64,000 bases of DNA from Mesorhizobium sp. WSM4311. GTDB taxonomy: Bacteria; Pseudomonadota; Alphaproteobacteria; Rhizobiales; Rhizobiaceae. Both the position numbers and the translations under genes were made by a program. This document shows, one piece after another, positions 9,971-21,960 of this stretch. The stretch lies in the NCBI RefSeq assembly GCF_002295115.1, contig NZ_NSFV01000001.1:716610-780609 (forward strand), written 5' to 3'. The notes under the pieces were generated by a model. That model made no database searches. It saw nothing but the letters and a program-made list of their open reading frames with translations, and had not been told where the DNA came from. Numbering within the stretch: the stretch's first letter is position 1; each line of letters begins with the position of its first letter.

Positions 9971-11388
9971 CCAGCCGTTTTTCCACCCTGCAGAACCGCG
10001 ATGCGCGTCCGCAGCGCCCGGCGGAGTCGACGCCGGTCGCGCATCATGCGGTCGTCATCCCGACCAGCCGGAAGGCTTTGCCGGCAAAGCCGGATGTCGC
10101 GCCGGCAAAGAACGCCAACAAGGTGCTCGATGCACGCGTGCGCATTCATCGCATGCTGCTCGAGGAAATCAACCTGGTGGCGCTGGAGCGCTTGCCCAAG
10201 GAGGAGATGCGCCGTCAGGTGCATGATTTCGTTTCGGAAAAAACCCGCCAGGAGCGGATGGCGATCAACACCGCCGAACTCGAAGCGCTGGTCGACGATA
10301 TCGTCGACGAGATGGTCGGCCTTGGTCCGCTCGAGCCCTTGCTCAAGGATCCCGACATCAATGACATCCTGATCAACGGCCACCAGAACTGCTTCATCGA
10401 AAAGAAGGGCAAGCTGCAGCAGGTCCATATCCCGTTCAAGGATGAGGCGCATCTGCTTAGAATTATTAACAAAATCGTCGCTGCGGTTGGCCGCCGCGTC
10501 GACGAATCGCAGCCGATGGTCGATGCCCGCATGCTGGACGGCTCGCGCTTCAATGCGGCCATCCGCCCGGTGGGCGTCGACGGGCCGCTGGTGTCGATCC
10601 GCAAATTCTCCAAGAACAAGCTCGGCCTGCACAAGCTCGTCGAATTCGGCGCCATCACCCAGAACATGGCCGAGGTGCTGGCGGCGGCCGTCCACGCACG
10701 CAAGACGACGATCATTTCGGGCGGCACCGGCACCGGCAAGACGACGATGCTCAACGCGCTGTCGGCCTTCATTCCCGAAGACGAGCGGTTGATCACCATC
10801 GAGGATGCGGCCGAACTTCAGCTCCAGCAGCCGCATGTCGCGCGCATGGAGACGCGCCCCGCCAACATCGAGGGCCATGGTGAACTCAAGCAGCGCGATC
10901 TCGTCAAGAACGCGCTGCGCATGCGCCCCGACCGCGTCATCCTCGGCGAGTGCCGTGGCGAGGAGGCCTTCGACATGCTGCAGGCGATGAACACCGGCCA
11001 TGAAGGGTCGATGGCGACGATCCACGCCAACACGCCGCGCGATGCCATTTCGCGCCTCGAGCAGATGCTGGGCATGACCGGCATGCCGATGACGGTGCAG
11101 TCGATCCGCAGCCAGATCGCCAGCGCCATCGACATCATCGTGCAGCTGACCCGGCTTTCCGACGGCAAGCGCAAGGTGACGAGCGTCGCCGAAGTGACCG
11201 GCATGGAAGGCGACGTCATCCAGATGCAGGAGATCTTCCGCTTCGTACGCACCGGCATGGATGCCGATGGCGGCATCCTCGGCTATTTCGAGGCGACCGG
11301 CATCCGGCCGCGCTTCCTTGAGGATCTGCGCGCCATGGGCATCGAGTTTCCCGGACGGTACTTCGAACCCGGCCGGCCGCAGGAGTAG
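9967..11388 (+). CDS. cpaF: Tad pilus secretion ATPase CpaF/TadA
   Basis: 473 residues, the hexameric motor that powers Flp pilus extension. Walker [12 protein letters not shown] is at about 250-260, the Asp-box region follows ([20 protein letters not shown]), Walker B is [20 protein letters not shown] at about 324, and the His-box follows in [19 protein letters not shown]. The ~90-residue N-terminus is basic and Pro/Ala-rich. It is cytoplasmic and partners with TadB and TadC encoded directly downstream. The AGGAG at its stop codon serves as the ribosome-binding site for tadB. Confidence 0.97.
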   Translation: MTSRFSTLQNRDARPQRPAESTPVAHHAVVIPTSRKALPAKPDVAPAKNANKVLDARVRIHRMLLEEINLVALERLPKEEMRRQVHDFVSEKTRQERMAINTAELEALVDDIVDEMVGLGPLEPLLKDPDINDILINGHQNCFIEKKGKLQQVHIPFKDEAHLLRIINKIVAAVGRRVDESQPMVDARMLDGSRFNAAIRPVGVDGPLVSIRKFSKNKLGLHKLVEFGAITQNMAEVLAAAVHARKTTIISGGTGTGKTTMLNALSAFIPEDERLITIEDAAELQLQQPHVARMETRPANIEGHGELKQRDLVKNALRMRPDRVILGECRGEEAFDMLQAMNTGHEGSMATIHANTPRDAISRLEQMLGMTGMPMTVQSIRSQIASAIDIIVQLTRLSDGKRKVTSVAEVTGMEGDVIQMQEIFRFVRTGMDADGGILGYFEATGIRPRFLEDLRAMGIEFPGRYFEPGRPQE

Positions 11389-11392
11389 CCAG

Positions 11393-12358
11393 GTGTTCGA
11401 CGGGTTGAGCGCAATCTATGTCGTCTATGCCGGGGCTGCACTTACCGGCATCATGATCGCCGAGGCCTGCTATCTCCTCTATGCCGGACGCAGCGACAAA
11501 CGCACCGCCATCAACCGGCGCATGAAGCTGCAGGAAAGCAAGATCAGCCAGGAGCAGGTGCTGATCCAACTGCGCAAGGAGCGCGGCCTCGACGCCGGCA
11601 CCTCGCTGTTCTCGCCGGACCGGTTCCGCGCGCTGCGCACGCAGTCGGGCATGATCATGCCGCTGTCGAAATTCCTGATGATCACCTCGGGCGTGGCGAT
11701 GGCCGTGGCCCTGGTCGCCATCTGGCATGGCTTGCCGCTGCTGATGGGGCTTCTCCTGTTCGTCGTGCTGATGCCGCTGGTGCCGGTGATGGTGATGCGC
11801 TCCAAGCGCAAGCGTCGGCTCAAGCGCTTTGGCATGCAGCTGCCCGAGGCACTGGAGCTGATCACGCGCGGCCTCAAGGCCGGTCACCCCGTGCCGGTGG
11901 CCATCGCCATGGTGTCGCGCGAAATGCCCGATCCGATCGGTACCGAGTTCGGCGTCATCGCCGATGAGGTGACCTATGGTTCCGACCTGGTCTCGGCGTT
12001 GAATTCGCTGTTCGACAGGGTCGGCCATGAGGATCTGCCGCTGTTCATCACCGCCGTGTCCATCCAGTCCAGTTCGGGCGGCAATCTGCGCGAAATTCTT
12101 GACGGCCTGGCGCTGACGATCCGCGAGCGCGGCAAGCTTCGCCGCAAGGTGCGCGCCATCTCGACCGAAGGCCGCATGTCGGCCTACATCCTGACGGCGA
12201 TACCGGCGCTGCTGTTTGCCGCGATCATGGCGCTGATGCCGGGCTTCTACCGTGATGTCTGGGACGAGCCGAAAACCTGGTACCTGATCGGCGGATCGGT
12301 GACCTGGCTGATGCTGGGCAATCTGATGATGTTCAAGATGTCGAATTTCAGGTTCTGA
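11393..12358 (+). CDS. tadB: Tad pilus inner-membrane platform protein TadB (T2SS F family)
   Basis: 321 residues beginning MFDGLSAIYVVYAGAALTGI at GTG 11393, chosen because AGGAG (11381-11385) is correctly spaced and because upstream in-frame codons lie inside cpaF. Membrane helices are near the N-terminus, around residues 85-130, and two at the C-terminus (ILTAIPALLFAAIMALMPGF and the WYLIGGSVTWLMLGNLMMF region), flanking a T2SSF helical domain (LPEALELITRGLKAGHPVPV). With TadC it forms the inner-membrane platform that CpaF drives. The stop is one base before the tadC ATG. Confidence 0.94.
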   Translation: MFDGLSAIYVVYAGAALTGIMIAEACYLLYAGRSDKRTAINRRMKLQESKISQEQVLIQLRKERGLDAGTSLFSPDRFRALRTQSGMIMPLSKFLMITSGVAMAVALVAIWHGLPLLMGLLLFVVLMPLVPVMVMRSKRKRRLKRFGMQLPEALELITRGLKAGHPVPVAIAMVSREMPDPIGTEFGVIADEVTYGSDLVSALNSLFDRVGHEDLPLFITAVSIQSSSGGNLREILDGLALTIRERGKLRRKVRAISTEGRMSAYILTAIPALLFAAIMALMPGFYRDVWDEPKTWYLIGGSVTWLMLGNLMMFKMSNFRF

Positions 12359-12359
12359 C

Positions 12360-13325
12360 ATGCAGGGCTTCATCGAATTCCTCGCCTCGCTCGCACCGAC
12401 CTCCCTGATGCCGGTGGCGATCCTGCTTCTGGCCTTGGGCAGTGTCGCCGTCGCCTGGCCGATGGTGGCGGCGAAGGGCGACCGCAACGACGTCAAGCGC
12501 CGGCTCAAGATCGACCATGGCGCCGTAGCCGCGAAGCCCGAGCCGCTGCAGAAGAAGAACGCCAATGTCGTGCGCGAAAAGGCGGTGAAGCGGGCGCAGG
12601 AATTCTACGCCAAGAGCGATCCGGAAAATGTCGCCCGGTTGCGCATGAAGCTGATCCAGGCCGGCTACATGGAGCCGCGCGCCGTCGGCACGTTCTTCAT
12701 CATACGCTTCTCGGCGCTGGTCGGCGGCGCGATCGGCGCCTTTGTCCTCAACCAGTGGCTGGCCAGCGCCGAAGCGACGATGACCAGCCGCTGGGCTTTC
12801 GTCATCCTGTCGGGCGTGGCAGGCTATTTCCTGCCCGGCCTGGTGCTGACCCAGCAGGTGCGGGAGAAGATGCGCGAGTACCGCAACGGCTTTCCCGACT
12901 TCATGGATCTGATGATCGTCTGTTCGGATGCCGGCATGAGCATGGAAGCCGGTATCGAGCGCGTCTCGAAGGAACTCGCCAAGACCTATCCAGCGCTCAG
13001 CCAGAATTTGCAGCTTGTGTCGCTGGAACTGAGGGCAGGGCGCAGCCTCGACGATGCGCTGAAGGCGCTCGCCGACCGCCTCAGCCTGGACGAGGTTCGC
13101 TCCTTCGCCACGCTGCTGCAGCAGTCGAAGGAACTCGGCACCAGCCTGTCGGGCGCGCTGCGCGTCTTCTCCGACGAAATGCGCCACAAGCGCATGTCGC
13201 TGGCCGAGGAAAAGGCACATGCCTTGCCGGCCAAGATGTCGATACCGGTGACGGTGTGCATCCTGCCCGTTGTACTGATGATCGCTGTCATCCCAATCAT
13301 CGTCAAGATGACGGGCAGCCACTAG
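12360..13325 (+). CDS. tadC: Tad pilus inner-membrane platform protein TadC (T2SS F family)
   Basis: 321 residues, the second platform protein and paralogue of TadB. The T2SSF domain is at about 175-300 (FPDFMDLMIVCSDAGMSMEA; LSLDEVRSFATLLQQSKELG), preceded by membrane helices around 105-165 and followed by a C-terminal helix (IPVTVCILPVVLMIAVIPII). One base separates it from tadB, so the two are co-translated. It closes the contiguous cpaB-tadC block; about 100 bases follow before the next gene, with no clear terminator. Confidence 0.94.
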   Translation: MQGFIEFLASLAPTSLMPVAILLLALGSVAVAWPMVAAKGDRNDVKRRLKIDHGAVAAKPEPLQKKNANVVREKAVKRAQEFYAKSDPENVARLRMKLIQAGYMEPRAVGTFFIIRFSALVGGAIGAFVLNQWLASAEATMTSRWAFVILSGVAGYFLPGLVLTQQVREKMREYRNGFPDFMDLMIVCSDAGMSMEAGIERVSKELAKTYPALSQNLQLVSLELRAGRSLDDALKALADRLSLDEVRSFATLLQQSKELGTSLSGALRVFSDEMRHKRMSLAEEKAHALPAKMSIPVTVCILPVVLMIAVIPIIVKMTGSH

Positions 13326-13428
13326 GCGACATCGATGTTCAGCGGCCAGCCTGGCAGATGGCGGCTTGCGGGGCTTAATGCCAAGCTGGGCCGACAGCCC
13401 GATCTCGGCCCTTCAACATGAGGATCCC

Positions 13429-14256
13429 ATGCGAATACTGTTATGTGCCGCCGCTCTTGTCGTGGCCAGCCTGTGGCCCGCCCTGGCCGCCGCCGACGAT
13501 TGCGGCGATGCCGTCGCACTGTTGCGGCAGGCTTATCCCAAGCTTCAAAAGAGCGCCGACGGCCGCTCTTTCACGCTCGAACCCCATACCAGCATCCCGC
13601 TCGCGGTTCCTCAGGACGGTATTCCGGGCCTGGTCTGCAAGGTCTGGCCCGCCCATGACGATCTTCTGCTGGCCGCGGTGCCGCTGATCGACAGCGCCCA
13701 ATCCGTCGACGGCCAGCATGTTGGCGACATCGAGCTTCTGGTCGTCGACAGGAAAACCCTGCAGGTACGCCAGCGACTGCTCCAGCCCAGGCAGATGAAC
13801 GACGATGCCGTCGCCATCCGGGGCATCGAATTCGATACCGCTCGCTATGGGCTGGCGCCCGGTGTCACGGCCTTCGGCCTGCGCATCGACATGGCCAATC
13901 ATTCACAGCCCAATCCCTTCAACGAAACCGACCTGCGGCTCTACGCCATCGCCGGCAACGCGCTACGTGCGGTGCTCGACGGGCTTGCCGTAGCCGGCTA
14001 TGGCGGCGAAGGCGACGCCAGTTGCGCGGGGTCCTTTCATTCCAGCCAGGTCAGCCTGGCGATGAGCCCGACGATCCATCGCGGCTATCATGACATCATC
14101 GCGGTCGAGCGGCAGGATACCGACGAGCCGTTGCCCGACAAGGATGGCGAGTGCCAGTCCCACCCCGGCAAGTCGGTGAGCCGGACCCACCGGCTGCGCT
14201 ATGACGGCAGCCGCTATCCAGTTCCGGCGGCGCTCAAGGCCATCGATCCGCCGTGA
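13429..14256 (+). CDS. secreted protein of unknown function
   Basis: 275 residues starting at ATG 13429 with AGGATCC as a weak ribosome-binding site. MRILLCAAALVVASLWPALA is a clear signal peptide; the mature protein begins around ADDCGDAVALLRQAYP and has several cysteines (DDCGD, LVCKVWP, DASCAGSF, DGECQSH) that could pair as disulfides in the periplasm. I recognise no catalytic motif. It lies between tadC and the TadD-like gene on the same strand and may be co-transcribed with the pilus genes, but no Tad component known to me matches it. Confidence 0.75.
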   Translation: MRILLCAAALVVASLWPALAAADDCGDAVALLRQAYPKLQKSADGRSFTLEPHTSIPLAVPQDGIPGLVCKVWPAHDDLLLAAVPLIDSAQSVDGQHVGDIELLVVDRKTLQVRQRLLQPRQMNDDAVAIRGIEFDTARYGLAPGVTAFGLRIDMANHSQPNPFNETDLRLYAIAGNALRAVLDGLAVAGYGGEGDASCAGSFHSSQVSLAMSPTIHRGYHDIIAVERQDTDEPLPDKDGECQSHPGKSVSRTHRLRYDGSRYPVPAALKAIDPP

Positions 14257-14416
14257 GAGAACCTCCTGCGTCCGCCTGAGGCGTTGGGGCCCAGTGGTTA
14301 ATGGCTGGTATTGCGGAACCCAAATCTTAGCTGCATTTCTGCACCGAAGCTTAATCGATTTGCTCTAAAGTCTTTACCTGAAGAACGACCCGGCAAATCG
14401 GGCGACGGGGCAGGGC

Positions 14417-14890
14417 ATGCGTCAGACACAATTTGCGGCGGTGGCCACGATGGCGGCCGTCCTTGTTATCACCGGGTGTACGACGAACAACAACGTCGAC
14501 ACGACCAAGACGACCGCGATCCAGCCGGCGGCGAAGGATGTCGACACATCCGACCTGGCGCAGGGCAAGGCGCAGTTTCGCGACGCCAATTATGGTCTCG
14601 CCGAACAGCATTTCCGCAAGGCCGTCGAGCTGAAGGCCGACAATGCGGAGGCCTGGATGGGGCTGGCCGCCTCCTATGACGAGCTCGGCCGCTTCGACTT
14701 CGCCGACCGCGCATATGGCCAACTCCTGAAGGTCGCAGGCCGCAAACCGCAGATCGTCAACAATATGGGCTATTCGCAAATGCTGCGCGGCAACAAGAAG
14801 AAGGCCAGGGCGCTGCTGCTCGAGGCGAAGGCCGGCTTGGCCGACCCGACGGTCGTCAACGCCAATCTCGCTTTGCTGAACAAGGGCTGA
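14417..14890 (+). CDS. tadD: TadD-like tetratricopeptide-repeat lipoprotein
   Basis: 157 residues. MRQTQFAAVATMAAVLVITG followed by Cys21 is a lipoprotein signal (VITGC lipobox). After a Thr/Asn-rich linker come three TPR-like repeats, for example GKAQFRDANYGLAEQHFRKA and AEAWMGLAASYDELGRFDFA. TadD-type TPR lipoproteins act as pilotins for the Tad secretin or help its assembly. It is separated from the preceding gene by 160 bases, so it may have its own promoter. The TPR lipoprotein call is secure; the TadD role rests on neighbourhood. Confidence 0.85.
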   Translation: MRQTQFAAVATMAAVLVITGCTTNNNVDTTKTTAIQPAAKDVDTSDLAQGKAQFRDANYGLAEQHFRKAVELKADNAEAWMGLAASYDELGRFDFADRAYGQLLKVAGRKPQIVNNMGYSQMLRGNKKKARALLLEAKAGLADPTVVNANLALLNKG

Positions 14891-15064
14891 TGCGCGTTCG
14901 ATCCTCGCGCCGGCCAAGGGTCCGATTTCCGGCCAGGCACTGTCGACGCTTTGTAAACCCTAACCGCAGCTTGGGTCGAAAGACCGGCTGAAAACCATGT
15001 TCGAGGGCTGCCGCTGACCTAGAATGCGGCGTAACCGCCGACGCTGGAGAGGCTCCCGCCCGAT

Positions 15065-16240
15065 ATGCTGGATTTCAGTTCGCTCCTGCTCGCGGCCGCG
15101 CTGTCGGGCACATGCCTGGCCGTCACCATGTTTGCCATCTGGCTCACCGCGCCGCGGGCGCGTTTCGTGTTTACGGTGGCGTGCGGCATCATCGTGCTTG
15201 TCGCGCATGTGATCCTGTTCTGGCGCTACACCAAGGAACCCGATCCTCTGCTTTGCCAGATAGCGCTGGCGCTGCTCAGCCTGGGCTTCCTGATCATCTG
15301 CCTTTCGGCCATGCAGTATCTCGGCATGCCGGACCACAGGCGTGCGATCGTGCCGACACTTGCCGCCATGGCGGTCTGCGCGGCCTTCACCTTTCTCGGT
15401 CTTGACGGTGTCGGCTTCATTGTCACCTACACGACGGTGACCGTGCTGCTGGCGACGATCGGAGCCATGTTCTGGGTCAATGGCAGCCACGATCGCCGGA
15501 TCCTGCTGGTGGTTTCCTTCCTGAGCGGCACCTGCGCGGTGTCGTTTGCCCTTTGCGGTGTGGTTCTGATGGCCAAGGGGCAATGGGCGCTCGGGGCGGC
15601 GCCCGACAACTGGGCCGAACGTCTGAATTCCGTCGTGGCGGTGGCTTGCATGACGGGCCTGGGTGCCTTGACGCTCTCGCTGCACCATCTGCAGGCGCAG
15701 ATCGAGCTGAAGGCCGAGACGATGACCGATCCATTGACCGGGCTGATGAACCGTCGCGGGTTGATGTCCCTCCACGGCGAGCGGCCGTTCGGTCCGTTCA
15801 TGGCGGTCGTCATGTTCGACCTCGATCATTTCAAGAGGACGAACGACATCTATGGTCACCCGGTCGGGGACCAGGTGCTATGCCGCTTCGCCACCGTCAT
15901 CCGGAAATATGCCAGGACCGGCGTCGACGCCTTTCGCCTGGGCGGCGAGGAGTTCGCCATCGTCATGTCGCGGATGACGGAAGAGCGGGCCCATGATCTC
16001 GCCAGCAGGATCGGCGTGGCCTTCGGCACCGAAATCGTCCCTACCGCGCTCGGTCCGTTGCGCAGCACGGTCAGCGGCGGCATCGGCTTTGGCGGCGCCG
16101 ACGGCAGCAGCCTCGACGAGGTGCTGGCCGAGGCGGACGCCGCGCTCTACGCGGCCAAGCGCGCCGGCCGAAACTGCGTCATCAGCCGCAAAAGAATGGG
16201 CAAGGCCGAACCGGTCAAGCCGGCCTTGCGCTCTGCGTAG
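15065..16240 (+). CDS. membrane-bound GGDEF diguanylate cyclase
   Basis: 391 residues. The first ~190 residues form six or seven hydrophobic helices without a recognised ligand-binding motif; the C-terminal ~165 residues are a GGDEF domain (DPLTGLMNRRG, FDLDHFKRTNDIYGHPVGDQ, GGEEF at about 293-297). The active-site signature is intact, so synthesis of cyclic di-GMP at the inner membrane is expected. The product-inhibition I-site is not: the positions that should read RxxD read RTGV. The signal sensed is unknown. It ends five bases before the stop of convergent gcvP. The pilus locus upstream makes a link to surface attachment plausible but unproven. Confidence 0.9.
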   Translation: MLDFSSLLLAAALSGTCLAVTMFAIWLTAPRARFVFTVACGIIVLVAHVILFWRYTKEPDPLLCQIALALLSLGFLIICLSAMQYLGMPDHRRAIVPTLAAMAVCAAFTFLGLDGVGFIVTYTTVTVLLATIGAMFWVNGSHDRRILLVVSFLSGTCAVSFALCGVVLMAKGQWALGAAPDNWAERLNSVVAVACMTGLGALTLSLHHLQAQIELKAETMTDPLTGLMNRRGLMSLHGERPFGPFMAVVMFDLDHFKRTNDIYGHPVGDQVLCRFATVIRKYARTGVDAFRLGGEEFAIVMSRMTEERAHDLASRIGVAFGTEIVPTALGPLRSTVSGGIGFGGADGSSLDEVLAEADAALYAAKRAGRNCVISRKRMGKAEPVKPALRSA

Positions 16241-16245
16241 GACTG

Positions 16246-19059
<2,814 letters not shown>

Positions 19060-19074
19060 CTCTGTGTCCTGATT

Positions 19075-19443
19075 TCAGGCGATATGGGCTTTGTAGGCGG
19101 CCTCATCCATGAGGCCGGCGAGCTGACTTTCGTCGGCAAGCTTCATCTTCCACAGCCAGCCGGCGCCGGTTGCCGCCGAGTTGACCAGCGACGGGTCGGA
19201 AGACAGCGTGCCGTTGGCCTCGGTGATCTCGCCGTCGACCGGCGCGTAGACGTCGGAGGCCGCCTTGACGGATTCGACCACGACGGCGGTGTCGCCCTTG
19301 GTCAGCTTCTTGCCCGTTTCCGGCAGTTCTACGAAGACGAGGTCGCCGAGCTGCTCCTGCGCGTAGTCGGTGATGCCGACGGTGGCGATACCGCCGTCGA
19401 CGCGGAGCCATTCGTGATCTGAGGTGAAATAGGTCGTTGCCAT
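19075..19443 (-). CDS. gcvH: glycine cleavage system H protein
   Basis: 122 residues beginning [18 protein letters not shown]. The lipoylated lysine is K60 in [20 protein letters not shown]; the lipoyl arm shuttles the methylamine intermediate between GcvP, GcvT and lipoamide dehydrogenase. ATG 19443 is chosen because AAAGGA lies eight bases upstream; an ATG at 19452 would overlap the gcvT stop but has that AAAGG directly abutting it. Confidence 0.97.
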   Translation of the reverse strand: MATTYFTSDHEWLRVDGGIATVGITDYAQEQLGDLVFVELPETGKKLTKGDTAVVVESVKAASDVYAPVDGEITEANGTLSSDPSLVNSAATGAGWLWKMKLADESQLAGLMDEAAYKAHIA

Positions 19444-19448
19444 AAAAT

Positions 19449-20549
19449 TCATCCTTTGCGGTAGCGATGAGGGGTGAAGGGCAGGGAACTGATATCGACG
19501 GGGATCTTCGTGCCGCGTACCTCGGCGAACACGCGCGTGCCGGGCTTTGCCAGCGCCGTGGCGACATAGCCTATGGCGACCGGATGGCCGGACGAGGGGC
19601 CGAAGCCGCCCGATGTGACATGGCCGGCGGGATTGCCGTCGGCGTCGAACAGAGCGGCACCGGCGCGCACCGGCTGGCGGCCTTCCGGCTTCAGCCCGAC
19701 GCGCTTTTGTGCCGGGCCGCGTTCGACGGCGGCACGCAAGGCGTCGGCGCCGATAAAGGCGCCGGAAGCGCGGATATCCCTGGGGATCGCCCACATCAGC
19801 GCCGCCGCGGCCGGGTCGGTCTCGGGCGTGATGTCCTGGCCATGCAGGCAAAGCCCGGCCTCAAGCCGCAGGCTGTCGCGGGCGGCAAGGCCGATCCACA
19901 GCACGCGCTCATCGCCAAGCAGTTTGGCTACGAGATCCCGCGCGTCGGCCTCCGGCAGCCCGATCTCGAAACCGTCCTCGCCGGTATAGCCAGACCGGCT
20001 CATGAACCAGTCTTTCCGCGGCTCGACCCCGTGCATGAACAGCAGCGAACCGGTCTCGATGCCGGCGCGCGACAGCACTGCCCAGGCCTCGGGTCCCTGG
20101 ATGGCCAGGAAGACGCGGTCGAGCGGCTCGACCTTCACATCGAAATTCGTGGCGAGCTCACGCAGATGCTTTTCGTCGGCGACGGCGTTGCCGGCATTGG
20201 CGACCACCATGAATCTGGTATCGCCGAGCCGGGTGACGATCAGGTCGTCAAGGATGCCGCCGGCCTCATTGAGGAAGAAGGACAGTTTCGACTGCGAGAT
20301 TTCGAGCGCGCCGGCATCCAGGGGGCAAGCGCGGTTGAGTAGTGCAACCGCTTGTGGCCCGCTGACCTCGAACAGTTTCATGTGCGAGATATCGAAGAGA
20401 CCGGCATGCTCGCGGGTGTGCAGGTGCTCCTTCATGACGCCGGCCGGATAGGTCAGCGGCATCGACCAGCCGGCAAAGGCGCCGAAGCGCGCACCGGCGG
20501 CTGTGTGGATATCTTCGAGGGGAAGGTGTTTTGAGTCGTCGCCCGTCAT
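19449..20549 (-). CDS. gcvT: glycine cleavage system aminomethyltransferase, T protein
   Basis: 366 residues. The folate-binding N-terminal domain includes [15 protein letters not shown], whose Asp is the conserved catalytic/folate contact, and [17 protein letters not shown] is the family signature near residue 190. It transfers the methylene group from GcvH to tetrahydrofolate. First gene of the operon, about 50 bases downstream of the tandem glycine riboswitch; gcvH follows directly. Confidence 0.97.
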   Translation of the reverse strand: MTGDDSKHLPLEDIHTAAGARFGAFAGWSMPLTYPAGVMKEHLHTREHAGLFDISHMKLFEVSGPQAVALLNRACPLDAGALEISQSKLSFFLNEAGGILDDLIVTRLGDTRFMVVANAGNAVADEKHLRELATNFDVKVEPLDRVFLAIQGPEAWAVLSRAGIETGSLLFMHGVEPRKDWFMSRSGYTGEDGFEIGLPEADARDLVAKLLGDERVLWIGLAARDSLRLEAGLCLHGQDITPETDPAAAALMWAIPRDIRASGAFIGADALRAAVERGPAQKRVGLKPEGRQPVRAGAALFDADGNPAGHVTSGGFGPSSGHPVAIGYVATALAKPGTRVFAEVRGTKIPVDISSLPFTPHRYRKG

Positions 20550-20597
20550 GTCGTCTCCAGAGTCGCACGCAATCGGCCGCGAATGGCGACCAGTCCG

Positions 20598-20780
20598 TGC
20601 CCCTCTGTCTGAAGCCTGAGAGACTCGCGCAACCGGAACTCTGTCAGCGGCGCTTACACCTTCGGCGCGGGGGCAAGCCCCGACTTTCCAGAGTGTCTTT
20701 CCCGTCTACGGTTCTTTTGCCTGAGAGATTTCGGGCGATTTCCCCTTCGGCGGCAGCTCTCGCTGCTCTCTCCCGCAAAC
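20598..20780 (-). promoter_or_regulatory. tandem glycine riboswitch upstream of gcvTHP
   Basis: Read on the minus strand, two glycine aptamers lie in tandem. The first begins GCGGGAGAG (about 20777-20769), continues with the conserved CGCCGAAGGGG and closes with CTCTCAGGCAAAAGAACCG. The second carries GCGCCGAAGGTG and a second CTCTCAGGC, ending at GAGGGGC near 20600. The two CGCCGAAGG cores and two CTCTCAGGC elements are the hallmark of gcvT-type tandem glycine riboswitches. gcvT starts about 50 bases downstream. Binding glycine is expected to turn on the glycine cleavage genes. The remaining bases of the 409-base gap (20781-20958) hold the promoters for gcvT and for the divergent gene at 20959. 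Confidence 0.93.
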
Positions 20781-20958
20781 AGGTAGGACTCAGAATCCCG
20801 AGCCCTCGACGCGCCATCCATAGCCCGTCGGCGACACCTTGTCACCTCCCAGCGACATGTTACCGACAAGTCTTCGCTAACCACGCCGTTTGCCGGTTTT
20901 TCAAGACACTCCTGATATAGCAGGCCGATGTAACGCTTTGGGGCGGACGGGGACGACA

Positions 20959-21960
20959 ATGGGCGAATTGATCATGAGCGCGCCGGTGGCGGGGCTGACC
21001 TCGAAGAATCGCATTGCCCCGGAGGATGTGGTGATGCTGCGCCGCGACGTGTTCGCCGATGGCGTGGTGACCCGTGGCGAGGCCGAGGCGCTGTTTGCTC
21101 TCGACCAGACGGCCCAGGACAAATGCGCGCAGTGGGCACCGTTCTTCGTCGAGGCGGTGACCGACTACATCGTCCATCAGGAAAAGCCGTCCGGCTATAT
21201 ATCGCAGGACAATGCGGGCTGGCTGGTCCGCACGATCTCGCGCGACGGCATGGTCGACAGCCGCACCGAACTCGAATTGCTGGTCCATGTGCTGGAAAAG
21301 GCGAGATCCACGCCGAGCAAGCTTTGCGTCTATGCGCTGGAGCAGGTCGCCCATGCCGTCATCGACGGCAAGGGGCCGCTGATGCTGGGCGGCGCGCTGG
21401 TGCCCGGACTGATCGCCAAGGCGGAAGTCGAGCTGCTGCGCCGCATCCTGCATGCCCATGGCGGCGACGGCAACATCGCCATCACCCGCGGCGAGGCCGA
21501 GCTGCTGTTCAGGATCAACGAGCAGACCGCCCAGGCCAAGAACGATCCTTCGTGGAACGACCTTTTCGTCAAGGCGATCGCCAATTTCGTCATGTGTTCG
21601 GCCGGCTATGAGGCGCCGACCCGCGATGTGGCGCTGCGGCAGGAAAGCTTCCTCGAACGCGCCGATCCGGAAATCGGCGGCTTCTTCAGCCGCATGGTGT
21701 CCGGCGGCCTTGCCGGCATCATCGAGGCCTATCGGTCCCCTGATGACATCGAGGCCGAGTGGGAGGCGAAGAACAGGGCGGCCGAGGCCCTGGCTCGCCG
21801 CGCCGAGACGATCGATGCCGGCGAAGCCAAATGGCTGATCGAGCACATCGGCGTGGACAGGCCCCTGTACGAAAACGAGCGCGCGCTGCTGACCTTGATC
21901 AAGCATGCCTCGCCGGAGATCCATCCGGCGCTAAGGCCGCTGCTTGAGAAGGTTGCCTAA
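20959..21960 (+). CDS. internally repeated, TerB-like helical protein of unknown function
   Basis: 333 residues, cytoplasmic, almost all helical. Related units repeat along the chain: DGVVTRGEAEALFALDQTAQ near residue 32, MVDSRTELELLVHVLEKA near 95, DGNIAITRGEAELLFRINEQ near 172, and TIDAGEAKWLIEHIG near 278. Units one and three share TRGEAExLFxxxxQTAQxK and a following WxxxFVxA. The recurrent Dx-G-x-[VI] followed by an acidic helix recalls EF-hand-like or TerB-type tellurite/stress domains. ATG 20959 is chosen (GGACGGGG upstream); ATG 20974 is also possible. Divergent from the glycine operon. Conservation of such proteins in rhizobia is remembered, not checked. Confidence 0.75.
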   Translation: MGELIMSAPVAGLTSKNRIAPEDVVMLRRDVFADGVVTRGEAEALFALDQTAQDKCAQWAPFFVEAVTDYIVHQEKPSGYISQDNAGWLVRTISRDGMVDSRTELELLVHVLEKARSTPSKLCVYALEQVAHAVIDGKGPLMLGGALVPGLIAKAEVELLRRILHAHGGDGNIAITRGEAELLFRINEQTAQAKNDPSWNDLFVKAIANFVMCSAGYEAPTRDVALRQESFLERADPEIGGFFSRMVSGGLAGIIEAYRSPDDIEAEWEAKNRAAEALARRAETIDAGEAKWLIEHIGVDRPLYENERALLTLIKHASPEIHPALRPLLEKVA

